A stretch of DNA of 64,000 nucleotides from Saprospiraceae bacterium (GCA_016717265.1 JADKFX010000001.1:2678501-2742500); one strand, 5' to 3'; shown: positions 17,196 to 26,526, counted from the stretch's first letter. Program-made: numbers and translations. The notes: a model not told the origin generated them from the letters alone.

Positions 17196-18521
17196 ATGTT
17201 AAAAACGCCCCGCAAAGTTATTCAAAATCAAGAACTGTTTTCTAAAAATGACAAACTACTCGTTGGAGTGAGCGGAGGCATCGATTCCATGGTTTTGTGT
17301 GATGTTTTATACCGGGAAGGTTTTAACTTTTCCATTGCACATTGCAACTATGCACTTCGAGCGAAAGATTCTGATTTAGATGAACAATTAATTCTCCAAT
17401 GGGCATTAGAACGAAACATTCCTTGTTTTATTAAACAGGTAACAATCCATTCGAATTCTAACATACAGGAAGAAGCCAGAAACATTAGATATCTTTTTTT
17501 TAATGAACTAAGAGCGCATGAACAATTTAATTTTATTCTAACAGCACATCATGCTGATGACCAGATTGAAACATTCTTTTTGAATTTATCTCGAGGGGCA
17601 GGATTAAAAGGTTTAAAAGCAATGGCATTTCAATCAAATTATATTCTTAGACCATTCTTAGAAATTCGAAAAACTACTTTGTACGATTATGCAAGTGAAC
17701 ATGAAGTTCCATATAGAGAAGATTTTACAAATCATGCATCGAAATATCTGAGAAATTTTATACGGAATGACGTTTTAACATTATTGAATAAAAAAATTCC
17801 TGCTTTTGATGAACTTGTTTTGAGGAGTATTCAACATTTAACAGCATTGGACCAATTTTTAGAAATTATATATAATGAATGGAAACTGGAAAATGTATTT
17901 TATAAATCAAATTCTACGGAGATTATCAAGCCAGTATTGGATCGATTTTACTTTGTAAGTACAACATTAGTTGAATTAGGATTTCACCCAGAAACGATAC
18001 TTGAAATAAAAAATCACTACTTTACAACAGGTAAATTATTTTATGATAAAAATGAGCATGAGCTTTTAATAGATCGGGATCTTCTTATAATCCGCAAAAG
18101 GAATAATCAACAAATCATTGAATCTAACTATTTAATTGAAGACGCATCTGGTCAATTTATAGGGCTTGCAGGAATCTTAAAATGGGAAGAAGAACGCATA
18201 GATTTTGCTGCCGTAAAATTTCCAGATTCACAAAATACCTGTATTATCGATTATGAGAAAACCATATACCCTCTGATTTATAGAAAATGGCAGGATGGTG
18301 ATGTAATACAACCTTTAGGAATGGCTGGAAAGCATAAAAAGGTTCAAGATGTATTAACCGATTTAAAAGTTAGCTTATTTGATAAAGAATTGGTATACGT
18401 TTTAGCTTCAGAGACTGAGATTTTATGGATTCCAGGATATCTACGCTCTGAAATTGCTAAGTTAAATGCTAATTCCAAGCATATTCTAAGATTTGAATTT
18501 ATAAAAAATGAAAATTTATAG
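17196..18521 (+). CDS. tilS: tRNA(Ile)-lysidine synthetase
   Basis: A 441-aa enzyme that modifies C34 of the minor tRNA(Ile) (CAU anticodon) to lysidine, changing its specificity from Met to Ile. The N-terminal PP-loop ATPase motif SGGIDSM is at 26-32. HCNYALRAKDSDLDE (about 50-64), ILTAHHADDQIETFFLNLSRGAGLKGL and RPFLEI are further family signatures. The C-terminal TilS domain includes YRKWQDGDVIQPLGMAGKHKKVQDVLTDLKV, typical of the tRNA-binding part. Length is normal for Bacteroidota. Confidence 0.96.
   Translation: MLKTPRKVIQNQELFSKNDKLLVGVSGGIDSMVLCDVLYREGFNFSIAHCNYALRAKDSDLDEQLILQWALERNIPCFIKQVTIHSNSNIQEEARNIRYLFFNELRAHEQFNFILTAHHADDQIETFFLNLSRGAGLKGLKAMAFQSNYILRPFLEIRKTTLYDYASEHEVPYREDFTNHASKYLRNFIRNDVLTLLNKKIPAFDELVLRSIQHLTALDQFLEIIYNEWKLENVFYKSNSTEIIKPVLDRFYFVSTTLVELGFHPETILEIKNHYFTTGKLFYDKNEHELLIDRDLLIIRKRNNQQIIESNYLIEDASGQFIGLAGILKWEEERIDFAAVKFPDSQNTCIIDYEKTIYPLIYRKWQDGDVIQPLGMAGKHKKVQDVLTDLKVSLFDKELVYVLASETEILWIPGYLRSEIAKLNANSKHILRFEFIKNENL
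17213..17220 (-). promoter_or_regulatory. -7 promoter box TAACTTTG of the small lipoprotein gene
   Basis: Exact TAnnTTTG match (followed by C) on the minus strand, 29 bases upstream of the ATG at 17183. It sits inside the first codons of the divergent tilS gene. Confidence 0.5.
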
Positions 18522-18552
18522 ATAAAGTAGCTTTTTGTTTGAAACTTAAATC

Positions 18553-18580
18553 AAGTGAAATGTATAAGTTTATTTCACTT
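18553..18580. terminator. Possible bidirectional terminator between tilS and the exported unknown
   Basis: Perfect 9-base arms AAGTGAAAT (18553-18561) and ATTTCACTT (18572-18580) with a 10-base loop. The stem is AT-rich and flanked by moderately T-rich sequence on both strands rather than a clean T run. Its right arm overlaps the 3' end of the minus-strand gene. Confidence 0.4.
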
Positions 18581-19445
18581 TGCTTTTCCCAAATAGATCC
18601 TTAGAATCTTTTCCAAGAACGGGTCGCTCCCGAGGTGCATTTTCTAAAATTTCACCTCTTTGGTATGGGATATAATTCCAATATCCATCTTTAAGTTCAA
18701 AAGCTTCAAAGGTTCCATCAGGTACCATTAATACTTCACCAGATTTCGAATCTGTAATTTGATCAATATGGTCAAAGAAAATCATTTTTGAATCTTCCTC
18801 ATATCGGAGTATAACATTTGCTGAAGGAGAATAATGAATGACATGTCTGAAATATAATTCCTCCTGCTCTTTAGTATCATAATGCTTGAATATCGGGCTA
18901 CCAATTTGGATATTGCCCTGATCTATTTTTATTACATCAATGAATCGATGTTTGTTTCCGTCTTTTGAAAAACGATATCCAAACAAAGTATAGTAGCCAT
19001 TTATTTTCTCAGGGACAAAATGATAGTATAAAGCTCCATACCAATTGTGCTCCGTGAATGATTCAAAATTAATCCTATTTAAATTGCGCTCTTCAGATTT
19101 GAGAAAAATAGGCTTACATGAATCTGCAAATACAAATGCTGCATATCGATAATTTTGAAAATTTTCATCTATCTGCCAGGAAACAATTTTTAATTTTTTA
19201 TCTGCAGATTCTGCCATGACAAAGGAAGGATGAAAGCTTAATTTTGAGCTATCTTCATTAGATTTTATGAGCGTTGTGGCGAGTCTTAAAAACTGATGTT
19301 CGGCGAACAATTTATGTTCAATTAAACGCATTGAGAACATTGCGTCGGCATAAAAACGCATACTATCAATTGGCGTTATAGGAACTTGGGCTTGAGTTCC
19401 TGAAATGGTACAGAAAACGAAAATTTGAAGCAAATATATTTTCAT
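18570..19445 (-). CDS. Exported protein of unknown function
   Basis: A 291-aa protein with a signal peptide (MKIYLLQIFVFCTISGTQAQ, 1-20). The mature region starts helical (about 28-62) and continues as alternating strands with many aromatic residues (EHNWYGALYYHF, YTLFGYRFSKDGNKHRFIDVI). The C-terminal tail is Lys/Arg-rich. No enzyme motif was recognised and I cannot name a family; the length and layout look complete. It follows the peroxiredoxin-like gene by 28 bases on the same strand and probably shares its transcript. Confidence 0.7.
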   Translation of the reverse strand: MKIYLLQIFVFCTISGTQAQVPITPIDSMRFYADAMFSMRLIEHKLFAEHQFLRLATTLIKSNEDSSKLSFHPSFVMAESADKKLKIVSWQIDENFQNYRYAAFVFADSCKPIFLKSEERNLNRINFESFTEHNWYGALYYHFVPEKINGYYTLFGYRFSKDGNKHRFIDVIKIDQGNIQIGSPIFKHYDTKEQEELYFRHVIHYSPSANVILRYEEDSKMIFFDHIDQITDSKSGEVLMVPDGTFEAFELKDGYWNYIPYQRGEILENAPRERPVLGKDSKDLFGKSKVK

Positions 19446-19473
19446 AAATGAAAAACGCCTTTACACTACTAAT

Positions 19474-20001
19474 TTATTGCACAGACAAACAACTTACCAT
19501 TTTTAAATAATTGGGCTTATCGGATGCATATTTATGAATAAAAGATGATAATATTTTCCCATTAGAAATTAAGAAAACACCGGGCATTTGGAAACCATCA
19601 CCTAATTGCATTCCAAAACCATAACCTTTAATAAGTCCTGCTTCAATCCCTCTAAACCAGGATCGGAATCCAAAAAGTTGATTAAAGGTGCCTTTTAACA
19701 AACCAAATTGTTTATAAAATTTACAATCTGGATCTGCTACTCTCAACACATGATTTAAGTGATATCTTTCAAAATATTTTGCAGCAATTTCTTCATTAGA
19801 CATATGTACTAAAATCAACTGAGTATTCTGGAATTTACCTTCATTTTGTAATGTACTCAATTCTTCTAGTGCCTCTCTACAAAATGTGCAACCAAAATGT
19901 CGTAAAAAAACCAACAATACATCTGATTTGTTGGATTGATCAAAAACAGAATTGCCATCATTGGTAATCATGTTCTGTATCACGTCACTATATAACACCA
20001 T
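19474..20001 (-). CDS. Peroxiredoxin-like (AhpC/TSA, PRXL2-type) protein
   Basis: A 175-aa thioredoxin-fold protein. The sequence VFLRHFGCTFCREAL (residues 31-45) holds a CxxC pair (Cys38, Cys41) at the position of the peroxidatic/redox site in peroxiredoxin-like family 2 proteins. Later segments fit the fold: LILVHMSNEEIAAKYF, then RVADPDCKFYKQFGL, and a cis-Pro region at GFQMPGVFLI. It probably acts as a cytoplasmic thiol reductase or peroxidase; the substrate is unknown. It lies 41 bases downstream of malate dehydrogenase on the same strand. Confidence 0.82.
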   Translation of the reverse strand: MVLYSDVIQNMITNDGNSVFDQSNKSDVLLVFLRHFGCTFCREALEELSTLQNEGKFQNTQLILVHMSNEEIAAKYFERYHLNHVLRVADPDCKFYKQFGLLKGTFNQLFGFRSWFRGIEAGLIKGYGFGMQLGDGFQMPGVFLISNGKILSSFIHKYASDKPNYLKMVSCLSVQ

Positions 20002-20042
20002 GAACAGAAAACAAGGTGTTAAGTAAAATGTTTAGTCAATAT

Positions 20043-20975
20043 TTAGCCAGGAAGCTTATCGTACACTTCCATCATTGACCGAACTTCATCTGCAGATTGA
20101 TTTAGGAGCGCTTGTTCACTCTCTGTTAATTTTAATTCAATAATGATCTCTATTCCATTTCTTCCTAATTTAACTGGAACTCCAACAAAAACATTATCTA
20201 AACCATACTGCCCGTTTAAATGGACACAGCATGGAAAGATTCTTTTTTCATTTTTAGCAATCGATTCAACCATTTGAGCAGCAGCGGCACCGGGTGCGTA
20301 CCAAGCGGAGGTACCCATTAACTTCACGAGTTCTCCTCCACCATATTTAGTACGTTCAACGATCGCGTTTAAAGTATCTGTATCTATTAATTCAGTAACA
20401 GGAATACCTGAAACCGTTGTAAATCTTGGCAAAGGGACCATAGAGTCTCCATGGCCGCCCATAAGTAAGGCTTGTATGTCCTTCGGTGAAACATCCAAAG
20501 CTTGTGCTAAAAATGCACGATAACGAGCAGTATCTAGAACCCCTGCCATCCCGATTACGCGAGAAGAATTTAATCCAGACACCTTATAAGCTGCATAAGT
20601 CATTACATCTAATGGATTAGATACCACAATGATGATCGGGTTATTAGAGTATTTTAGAACGGAGGAAGTTACTGAATTTACGATGGAAGCATTTGTACTT
20701 ATTAGGTCATCGCGTGTCATTCCAGGTTTTCTAGGTAGACCGGCTGTAATTACCACAATTTCAGAATCTGCGGTGCGTGCATAATCGTCCGTACCAATCA
20801 GACGACTTGAATAATAATCCACCGGTGCTTGCTGCCAGGTATCCAAAGCTTTACCGACTGCGAGATCGCTTTTAATATCTACTAAAATAATTTCTTCTAC
20901 GAAATCCTTGTGCGCCAATACGTTAGCAACAGTTGCGCCGACATTGCCAGCTCCGATGACAGTAACTTTTTTCAT
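20043..20975 (-). CDS. mdh: Malate dehydrogenase
   Basis: A 310-aa NAD-dependent malate dehydrogenase of the LDH-like type, interconverting malate and oxaloacetate in the TCA cycle. Visible are the nucleotide-binding GAGNVG (8-13), the substrate-loop PRKPGM (81-86; Arg82 marks malate rather than lactate specificity), VSNPLDVMTY (118-127) and the catalytic GGHGDSMVPL with His175. Length is typical. It has its own -7 box 26 bases upstream and is divergent from the first M43 peptidase gene. Confidence 0.96.
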   Translation of the reverse strand: MKKVTVIGAGNVGATVANVLAHKDFVEEIILVDIKSDLAVGKALDTWQQAPVDYYSSRLIGTDDYARTADSEIVVITAGLPRKPGMTRDDLISTNASIVNSVTSSVLKYSNNPIIIVVSNPLDVMTYAAYKVSGLNSSRVIGMAGVLDTARYRAFLAQALDVSPKDIQALLMGGHGDSMVPLPRFTTVSGIPVTELIDTDTLNAIVERTKYGGGELVKLMGTSAWYAPGAAAAQMVESIAKNEKRIFPCCVHLNGQYGLDNVFVGVPVKLGRNGIEIIIELKLTESEQALLNQSADEVRSMMEVYDKLPG

Positions 20976-21001
20976 TTTGAAACGTTCTATAAATTAAACC
21001 G

Positions 21002-21009
21002 CAAAACTA
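21002..21009 (-). promoter_or_regulatory. -7 promoter box TAGTTTTG of mdh
   Basis: Exact TAnnTTTG match (followed by C), 26 bases upstream of the mdh ATG on the minus strand. It would give a leader of roughly 20 bases. Confidence 0.55.
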
Positions 21010-21022
21010 TAAAACTAAGTAT

Positions 21023-21030
21023 TAATTTTG
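21023..21030 (+). promoter_or_regulatory. -7 promoter box TAATTTTG of the M43 peptidase operon
   Basis: Exact TAnnTTTG match 33 bases upstream of the ATG at 21064. It lies back to back with the mdh box in an 88-base divergent intergenic region. Confidence 0.5.
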
Positions 21031-21063
21031 TGGCCTCTTGCAAACATATTTTAAAATATTAGT

Positions 21064-22602
21064 ATGAATAAAGCTTTCGTTTCAATTATTCTAAGTTTGT
21101 TTTTAACAGCATCCGGGTTTTCCCAACAGTTGTTAGGTACTTGTGGCTCCAGCCTGGAAGACAATCTCCTTATAAAGCAAAGGATGCTTGAGAATCGAGC
21201 AGTATGGCAGGGAAAATTAATTCAGCGAGGAGGAGCTCCGAGCTATGTACCGGTGCGGTATTGGTTAGTTGCAAGAGCAGATGGAACAGGACGTTTGCCT
21301 TTTAAGAATGTTATTGATAATTTATGTGCACTTAACAAAATATATGCAAGTTTAAATATGGTTTTTTACTTAAAAGAAACTGTAAACTGGGACAATCAAT
21401 TTGTATTTGATGATCCAACGAGCACCTTAGGGCAGGCATATATAAATCAAAAAATGCAAACTAATAAAAATGCAATTAACATATTTACAGCGAATGTTGC
21501 AAATGCTTCAGATCTGGGGGTATTAGCTTTTTATAGACCTCAAGGTGATTATGTCGTTTCAAATAAGTTATATGTGAGCTCAAATGGAACAACATTAGCA
21601 CATGAACTTGGGCATTACTTTTCATTGGCCCATACTTTTTTCGGGTGGGAAAATGATAAATATGATGAGTTAACAATGAACTGTTCAAAACCAACACCAA
21701 TACTAATTGGTGGTGGTTTTCTTGTAGAATACGTAGATCGCAATAAGCCAGGCACGAATCCTTCAAAGAAAAATTGTCAAGAAGCTGCTGATGGATTTTG
21801 TGATACACCAGCGGATTATAACCTTGGTTTAGGATTTCAAGGACCTGGTTGTGTATATACTGGTTGTGCAAAAGATCCTGATAATGTTAAATTAGACCCA
21901 GATGAACTAAATTTAATGAGTTATTTTCTAAATTGTATTAAACAATTTTCTACAGAACAAGGGGACGCTATAGTTAAAGATTATGTCTCATCTGGTAGAA
22001 ACTACTTGCGAAATCCAGTCTATACCCCAAAACCCGAAATTACCGATCAGGTTAATTATAATTATCCAAATGCTAATACAGCTCCATTAGGATATGATAC
22101 TGTTTATTTTGATTGGGATGATGTGCCTAATGCTGATCGATATATCTTCGAAATTGCAGAAAATACAGGCTTTAATATAAATGCAAAAGTATTTGTCCTA
22201 AACCATTCAGATACCGTTTTGACTAACCTTAAAAAGTCTAAATCACATTATTGGAGGGTGACTCCTTTTAATCAAAATAGTTTTTGTGTAGTTCCAAAAG
22301 CGGTAGCCTTTGTGACACCATCCTGGACCGTTGCAAGTGATAATTTAGAAATTGAAGGGGTGCGTTCTTTCGTAACTCAAATTAGTGAAGAACATCCAAA
22401 TCTTATAATTCAATCGAATCAATCACAAATTATAAGTTTGCAAATTATAGATGCAAATGGTAAAATCGTAGAATCCAAGAAGTTATCAATTGTAAATGGA
22501 GAAAATAACATTTCATTGCCAAAATTAAATTCAGGTTTTCATTTGTATCGCATTCTGGATAAAATGCAACGTTCTAATTCTGGAAAATTTATTATACAGT
22601 AA
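21064..22602 (+). CDS. Secreted M43-type metallopeptidase with T9SS sorting domain (copy 1)
   Basis: A 512-aa exported zinc protease. The signal peptide covers about 1-20 (ends GFSQ). The catalytic motif HELGHYFSLAH (180-190) fits HExxHxxGxxH-type metzincins except that the usual Gly is Ser187, and it is followed by TFFGWE. A Met-turn candidate NLMSYF lies downstream, and Cys-rich segments (CQEAADGFCDTPADY) match the pappalysin (M43) subgroup. A fibronectin-III-like segment (about 350-420, DWDDVPNADRYIFEIAEN) precedes the C-terminal T9SS sorting domain, which ends SGKFIIQ. It is the first of two tandem paralogues, 9 bases before copy 2. Confidence 0.9.
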   Translation: MNKAFVSIILSLFLTASGFSQQLLGTCGSSLEDNLLIKQRMLENRAVWQGKLIQRGGAPSYVPVRYWLVARADGTGRLPFKNVIDNLCALNKIYASLNMVFYLKETVNWDNQFVFDDPTSTLGQAYINQKMQTNKNAINIFTANVANASDLGVLAFYRPQGDYVVSNKLYVSSNGTTLAHELGHYFSLAHTFFGWENDKYDELTMNCSKPTPILIGGGFLVEYVDRNKPGTNPSKKNCQEAADGFCDTPADYNLGLGFQGPGCVYTGCAKDPDNVKLDPDELNLMSYFLNCIKQFSTEQGDAIVKDYVSSGRNYLRNPVYTPKPEITDQVNYNYPNANTAPLGYDTVYFDWDDVPNADRYIFEIAENTGFNINAKVFVLNHSDTVLTNLKKSKSHYWRVTPFNQNSFCVVPKAVAFVTPSWTVASDNLEIEGVRSFVTQISEEHPNLIIQSNQSQIISLQIIDANGKIVESKKLSIVNGENNISLPKLNSGFHLYRILDKMQRSNSGKFIIQ

Positions 22603-22611
22603 GCCCTATCC

Positions 22612-24075
22612 ATGAAATTAATTAGCTGCCTAGTATTGGTAAGTTTCCATCTTGGAATATTTGCCCAATCGAACTTTTGTGGGACATCATTTCACGATGA
22701 AGCAAAAATTATTGAAGATCAAAAGCAATATATAAGCAGTGGTAATCAAGATCAAGCCACGCAGTATATTCCCTTAAAAGTTCATAATGTTAGTAATGAT
22801 AATTCAATTGGATTTTTTGCTCCCTGGGCATTATTTGAAACTTTGTGTACATTGAATGAAGATTTTGCTCCTTCAGGAATCCAATTTTTCCTTGATAATG
22901 ATTTTAATTATATCCGCAATACATCCTGGAATGATCATGAAGCATTTGAAAAGGGAGAAGAAATGATGGAGCAAAGTAATTTTCCGAATGTTGTTAATTG
23001 CTATTTAGTAACTAATCCTGCTGGTAATTGTGGATATTTTACGTATAGTGGGGATGCCGTTGCGCTAGGTAAAAATTGCCTTGGAAAACAAAGTCATACT
23101 TGGGCTCATGAATTGGGACATTATTTTTCTTTGCCACATACTTTTTTTGGCTGGGAAGGAATTAAGTATTCAAATAGTAAAAAAACGCAGGATTTTCAAT
23201 CTCAAGTATTTACTTCTATAGAAAATGTTGAGCGTGATTTTTGTAAAAATCAAGCAGACCGGTTTTGTGATACACATCCTGATTATATAAGTAATCGGTG
23301 GACATGCGCTCCAGATGGTTTTAGTGGTAATATTTTAAGGGATACAAGGGATTCTACATTTCGTGCAGACGGATCCTTATTTATGTCGTATTCAAATGAC
23401 GATTGTATGAATCGCTTTTCTTCCGATCAAATGGTGGCAATGGAAAAAAATATTAACGGCCAAAGATCCTATTTGAAACGGACTAATGTACTTCCTAAAT
23501 TTATTGAGAAAACTGGAATTGAATTACATTTTCCTATTGATAGTCAAGTCGTTTCTACATCTAAGATTTTAATTTCTTGGGAACCAAAAGCAAATGCTAA
23601 ATATTATATTATACAAATTTCAAGAACTGAAAATTTTACAGTAGTCATTAAAAATTTATTACTTACGAACCCTTATGTAGAAATTGATTCTTTAATTCAG
23701 GGAAAAAACTATTGGTGGCGTGTTAGAGCCTTTTCGGAGTTTGATTTTTGTGGAGCAGAATCTGAACCTGGGGTATTTAAAACAAAAGCTATCGTAAATC
23801 TAGAAAACCAGTTTTACGATACTGAACTTGCATTGATCCCAAATCCAGCAAGTTCATTTGATCGAATTCAATTAGATGTAAATAATCTATTTACAGAAAA
23901 TTTAAAAGTTGAGATTCGAAATTTAAATGCTCAACTTATTTCTATCAACACTCCAGAAATTATTGGATCAAAACAAATACTACAATTAAATTATATGCCT
24001 GATGGTGTATATATAATACATCTTTCAGATAAAATACATGCGATAGCTAAAAAGCTGATCATAAAAAACAAGTAA
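22612..24075 (+). CDS. Secreted M43-type metallopeptidase with T9SS sorting domain (copy 2)
   Basis: A 487-aa paralogue of the preceding gene. A signal peptide covers 1-19 (ends IFAQ). HELGHYFSLPH is at 166-176 with the same following TFFGWE, and CKNQADRFCDTHPDY parallels the Cys segment of copy 1. The Met-turn candidate is LFMSYSNDDC. A fibronectin-like domain (ISWEPKANAKYYIIQIS) and a C-terminal T9SS sorting domain (LALIPNPASSFDRIQL, ending KKLIIKNK) follow. The tandem arrangement indicates a local duplication with substantial divergence. Its stop codon directly abuts the sucC ATG. Confidence 0.9.
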   Translation: MKLISCLVLVSFHLGIFAQSNFCGTSFHDEAKIIEDQKQYISSGNQDQATQYIPLKVHNVSNDNSIGFFAPWALFETLCTLNEDFAPSGIQFFLDNDFNYIRNTSWNDHEAFEKGEEMMEQSNFPNVVNCYLVTNPAGNCGYFTYSGDAVALGKNCLGKQSHTWAHELGHYFSLPHTFFGWEGIKYSNSKKTQDFQSQVFTSIENVERDFCKNQADRFCDTHPDYISNRWTCAPDGFSGNILRDTRDSTFRADGSLFMSYSNDDCMNRFSSDQMVAMEKNINGQRSYLKRTNVLPKFIEKTGIELHFPIDSQVVSTSKILISWEPKANAKYYIIQISRTENFTVVIKNLLLTNPYVEIDSLIQGKNYWWRVRAFSEFDFCGAESEPGVFKTKAIVNLENQFYDTELALIPNPASSFDRIQLDVNNLFTENLKVEIRNLNAQLISINTPEIIGSKQILQLNYMPDGVYIIHLSDKIHAIAKKLIIKNK

Positions 24076-25281
24076 ATGAACTTACACGAATACCAGGGAA
24101 AGGAATTATTAAGTCGATTTCATATTAAAACACAACGAGGTTATCTTGCAACAACTGTAGAAGAAGCAATTGATCCTTATGATGCTTTTATTAAAGATAC
24201 CGGCAGCAAATATGTTGTTGTTAAAGCGCAAATACATGCTGGCGGTAGAGGAAAAGGTGGAGGCGTCAAGTTAGCAAAAACAAAAGAAGAGATGATTCAA
24301 TTTGCATCTCAGATATTAGGAATGCAACTTAAAACACCGCAAACTCCAGGTGGTCTCGAAGGTCCAGGTAAATTGGTGAGTCGAATTTATATAGCAGAAG
24401 ACTCGTACGCACCTGATTTTGATGCCTGTAAGGAATATTATTTTTCTATTTTAACAGACCGCGCTACCCAAAAAAATGTAATTATTTATTCCCCTCAAGG
24501 TGGGATGGATATTGAAAAAGTAGCTGAAGAAACACCCCATTTAGTTTATAAAGAATATGTAGATCCTGCTTTGGGATTTCAGGAGTTTCAAGCACGTAAA
24601 ATCGCATTTGAATTAGGGCTTGAAGGATCTGTTTTTAAGCAAATGGTATCTTTTACTAAAAATCTTTATCATGCTTTTGTCGAATTAGACCTTAGCTTGA
24701 TTGAAATAAATCCAACACTACAAGATTGTAATCAGGAGATTATTGCTGTGGATTGCAAAATAGCAATTGATGATAATGCATTGTATCGGCATCCAGATCT
24801 TGAAGCAATGCGCGATGAATCTGAAGAAGATCCGACAGAAGTGGAAGCAAAAGCTTATAATTTGAACTACGTTAAACTTGATGGAAATGTTGGCTGCATG
24901 GTAAATGGAGCTGGGTTGGCAATGGCAACTATGGATATTATTAAACTGTCTGGTGGGAATCCAGCAAATTTTTTGGATGTTGGTGGAACTGCAGATGCAA
25001 ATCGTGTAGAGCAAGCTTTTCGTATTATTTTAAAAGATCCAGCAGTAAAAGCTATTCTTGTTAATATTTTTGGTGGTATTGTTCGTTGTGACCGGGTTGC
25101 ACAAGGCATTGTTGATGCATATAAAAATATGAAGAACATTGAAGTGCCTATTATTGTTAGGTTGCAAGGTACGAATGCCGAAGTTGCAAAAAAAATTATT
25201 GATGATTCTGGATTGAAAGTGCATTCTGCAATTTTATTACAGGAAGCGGCGGATTTAGTTAAAAAAGTACTGGTATCGTAA
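24076..25281 (+). CDS. sucC: Succinate-CoA ligase, beta subunit
   Basis: A 401-aa beta subunit of succinyl-CoA synthetase, which makes ATP or GTP from succinyl-CoA in the TCA cycle with the alpha subunit SucD (not in this window). MNLHEYQGKELL opens the ATP-grasp domain. VVKAQIHAGGRGKGGGVKLAK, LIEINPT, GNVGCMVNGAGLAMATMD and FLDVGGTA are the expected signatures, and the C-terminal CoA-ligase domain has VNIFGGIVRCDRVAQGI. The ATG follows the TAA of the upstream peptidase with no gap, and its own TAA is directly followed by the xseA start, so it lies inside a tightly packed operon. Confidence 0.97.
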   Translation: MNLHEYQGKELLSRFHIKTQRGYLATTVEEAIDPYDAFIKDTGSKYVVVKAQIHAGGRGKGGGVKLAKTKEEMIQFASQILGMQLKTPQTPGGLEGPGKLVSRIYIAEDSYAPDFDACKEYYFSILTDRATQKNVIIYSPQGGMDIEKVAEETPHLVYKEYVDPALGFQEFQARKIAFELGLEGSVFKQMVSFTKNLYHAFVELDLSLIEINPTLQDCNQEIIAVDCKIAIDDNALYRHPDLEAMRDESEEDPTEVEAKAYNLNYVKLDGNVGCMVNGAGLAMATMDIIKLSGGNPANFLDVGGTADANRVEQAFRIILKDPAVKAILVNIFGGIVRCDRVAQGIVDAYKNMKNIEVPIIVRLQGTNAEVAKKIIDDSGLKVHSAILLQEAADLVKKVLVS

Positions 25282-26526
25282 TTGGAACATTTTACACTTA
25301 GTAAGCTCAATTCTTATATTAGGCGGGTTCTTGCAATCAATTTTCAGGATGCTATCTGGATTTCAGCAGAATTATTAAGTTATAAGGAAAAAGCAGGACA
25401 TGCATATCTGGAGCTTGTTGAAAAAGACGAACAGGATACAATTATTGCTCAATCTTCTGCTGTTATATGGAAATCAAGTTTTGCTGCAATCAAAAAGATT
25501 AATGCAGTAGATTTATTACAAATTTTAAGAGAAGGTAATGAAATTAGAGTATTGGTCCAAGTGGATTATAATGCTCGATACGGACTTAAATTAGTTGTTC
25601 AAAATGTAGATGCGGCATATACTTTAGGTAAAATTGCACAATCCAGATTGCGTACTGTGGAGCGATTAAAAAAAATGGGTTTATGGCAAAAAAATAAAGA
25701 ACGTGCACTGAAGCCTGTTTTGCAAAGTATAGCGGTTATCAGTAGTAAAAATAGCGCGGGTTTTATTGATTTTGAAAATCATTTGCTCGAAAATAATTTT
25801 GCTTATAAATTTAGAATTCAGCTTTATGATGTTTCTGTGCAAGGTGATAAAACAGTACAAGAAATTCAGAATGCCTTTCATCGAATAATTAAAGATGCTT
25901 CCCAATTTGATTTGATTATCATATTGCGGGGAGGAGGTTCTAAACATGATTTAATTGAATTTGATTCTTTTGAAATTTCTGAATGTATTTCAGATAGTAT
26001 ATTACCTGTTTTTACCGGAATTGGACATTTTATTGATGAAAGCATCGCGGATCTGTCTGCTTATTCATCTTTAAAAACACCAACTGCAGTTGCAGATGCA
26101 ATATTGAATATGAATTTTAACTTTGAGCAATCTATGATTCAAAAATTGCAAGAAATAAACACGCAGGTTCGTCATCTGCTAAATTATTCAAAACAACAAA
26201 TACTAGATTTTGCACAAACATATAAATCGAATTCTTTAAAAACCATAAAGATTCAAGAAAGAGAATTAACACAATGGAAACATCGCTTGTTCTTTGATGG
26301 ACATAAATTTTTAAATGCAACTCATAATGAACTTATTCAATATCTTAATTTTCTGGACTCAAATGATCCTAATTTAATTTTAAAGAAAGGGTATTCTTTG
26401 ACTTATTGTAAAGATCAATTGTTATATAAAATAAATGAATTGCTTCCTGATGAAGAACTCACTACCCTGTTTTCAAATGGGTCTATTACCAGTACAATTA
26501 ATAAAAAATGGCACAGAAAAACCTAA
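25282..26526 (+). CDS. xseA: Exodeoxyribonuclease VII large subunit
   Basis: A 414-aa XseA, the catalytic subunit of a nuclease that degrades single-stranded DNA into short oligonucleotides. The N-terminal OB-fold is typical (FTLSKLNSYIRRVL, then WISAELLSYKEKAGHAYLEL). The catalytic domain includes IAVISSKNSAGFIDF, DLIIILRGGGSKHDL and FTGIGHFIDESIADLSAYSSLKTPTAVAD. A coiled-coil region follows, and the C-terminus has NLILKKGYSLTY. The only plausible start is TTG, placed directly after the sucC stop codon. It overlaps xseB by 19 bases. Confidence 0.95.
   Translation: MEHFTLSKLNSYIRRVLAINFQDAIWISAELLSYKEKAGHAYLELVEKDEQDTIIAQSSAVIWKSSFAAIKKINAVDLLQILREGNEIRVLVQVDYNARYGLKLVVQNVDAAYTLGKIAQSRLRTVERLKKMGLWQKNKERALKPVLQSIAVISSKNSAGFIDFENHLLENNFAYKFRIQLYDVSVQGDKTVQEIQNAFHRIIKDASQFDLIIILRGGGSKHDLIEFDSFEISECISDSILPVFTGIGHFIDESIADLSAYSSLKTPTAVADAILNMNFNFEQSMIQKLQEINTQVRHLLNYSKQQILDFAQTYKSNSLKTIKIQERELTQWKHRLFFDGHKFLNATHNELIQYLNFLDSNDPNLILKKGYSLTYCKDQLLYKINELLPDEELTTLFSNGSITSTINKKWHRKT

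Noticed and set aside
24867..25310. 147-residue open frame antisense to sucC and xseA
   Set aside because: Explained as the complement of well-conserved coding sequence; no start context or homologous pattern.
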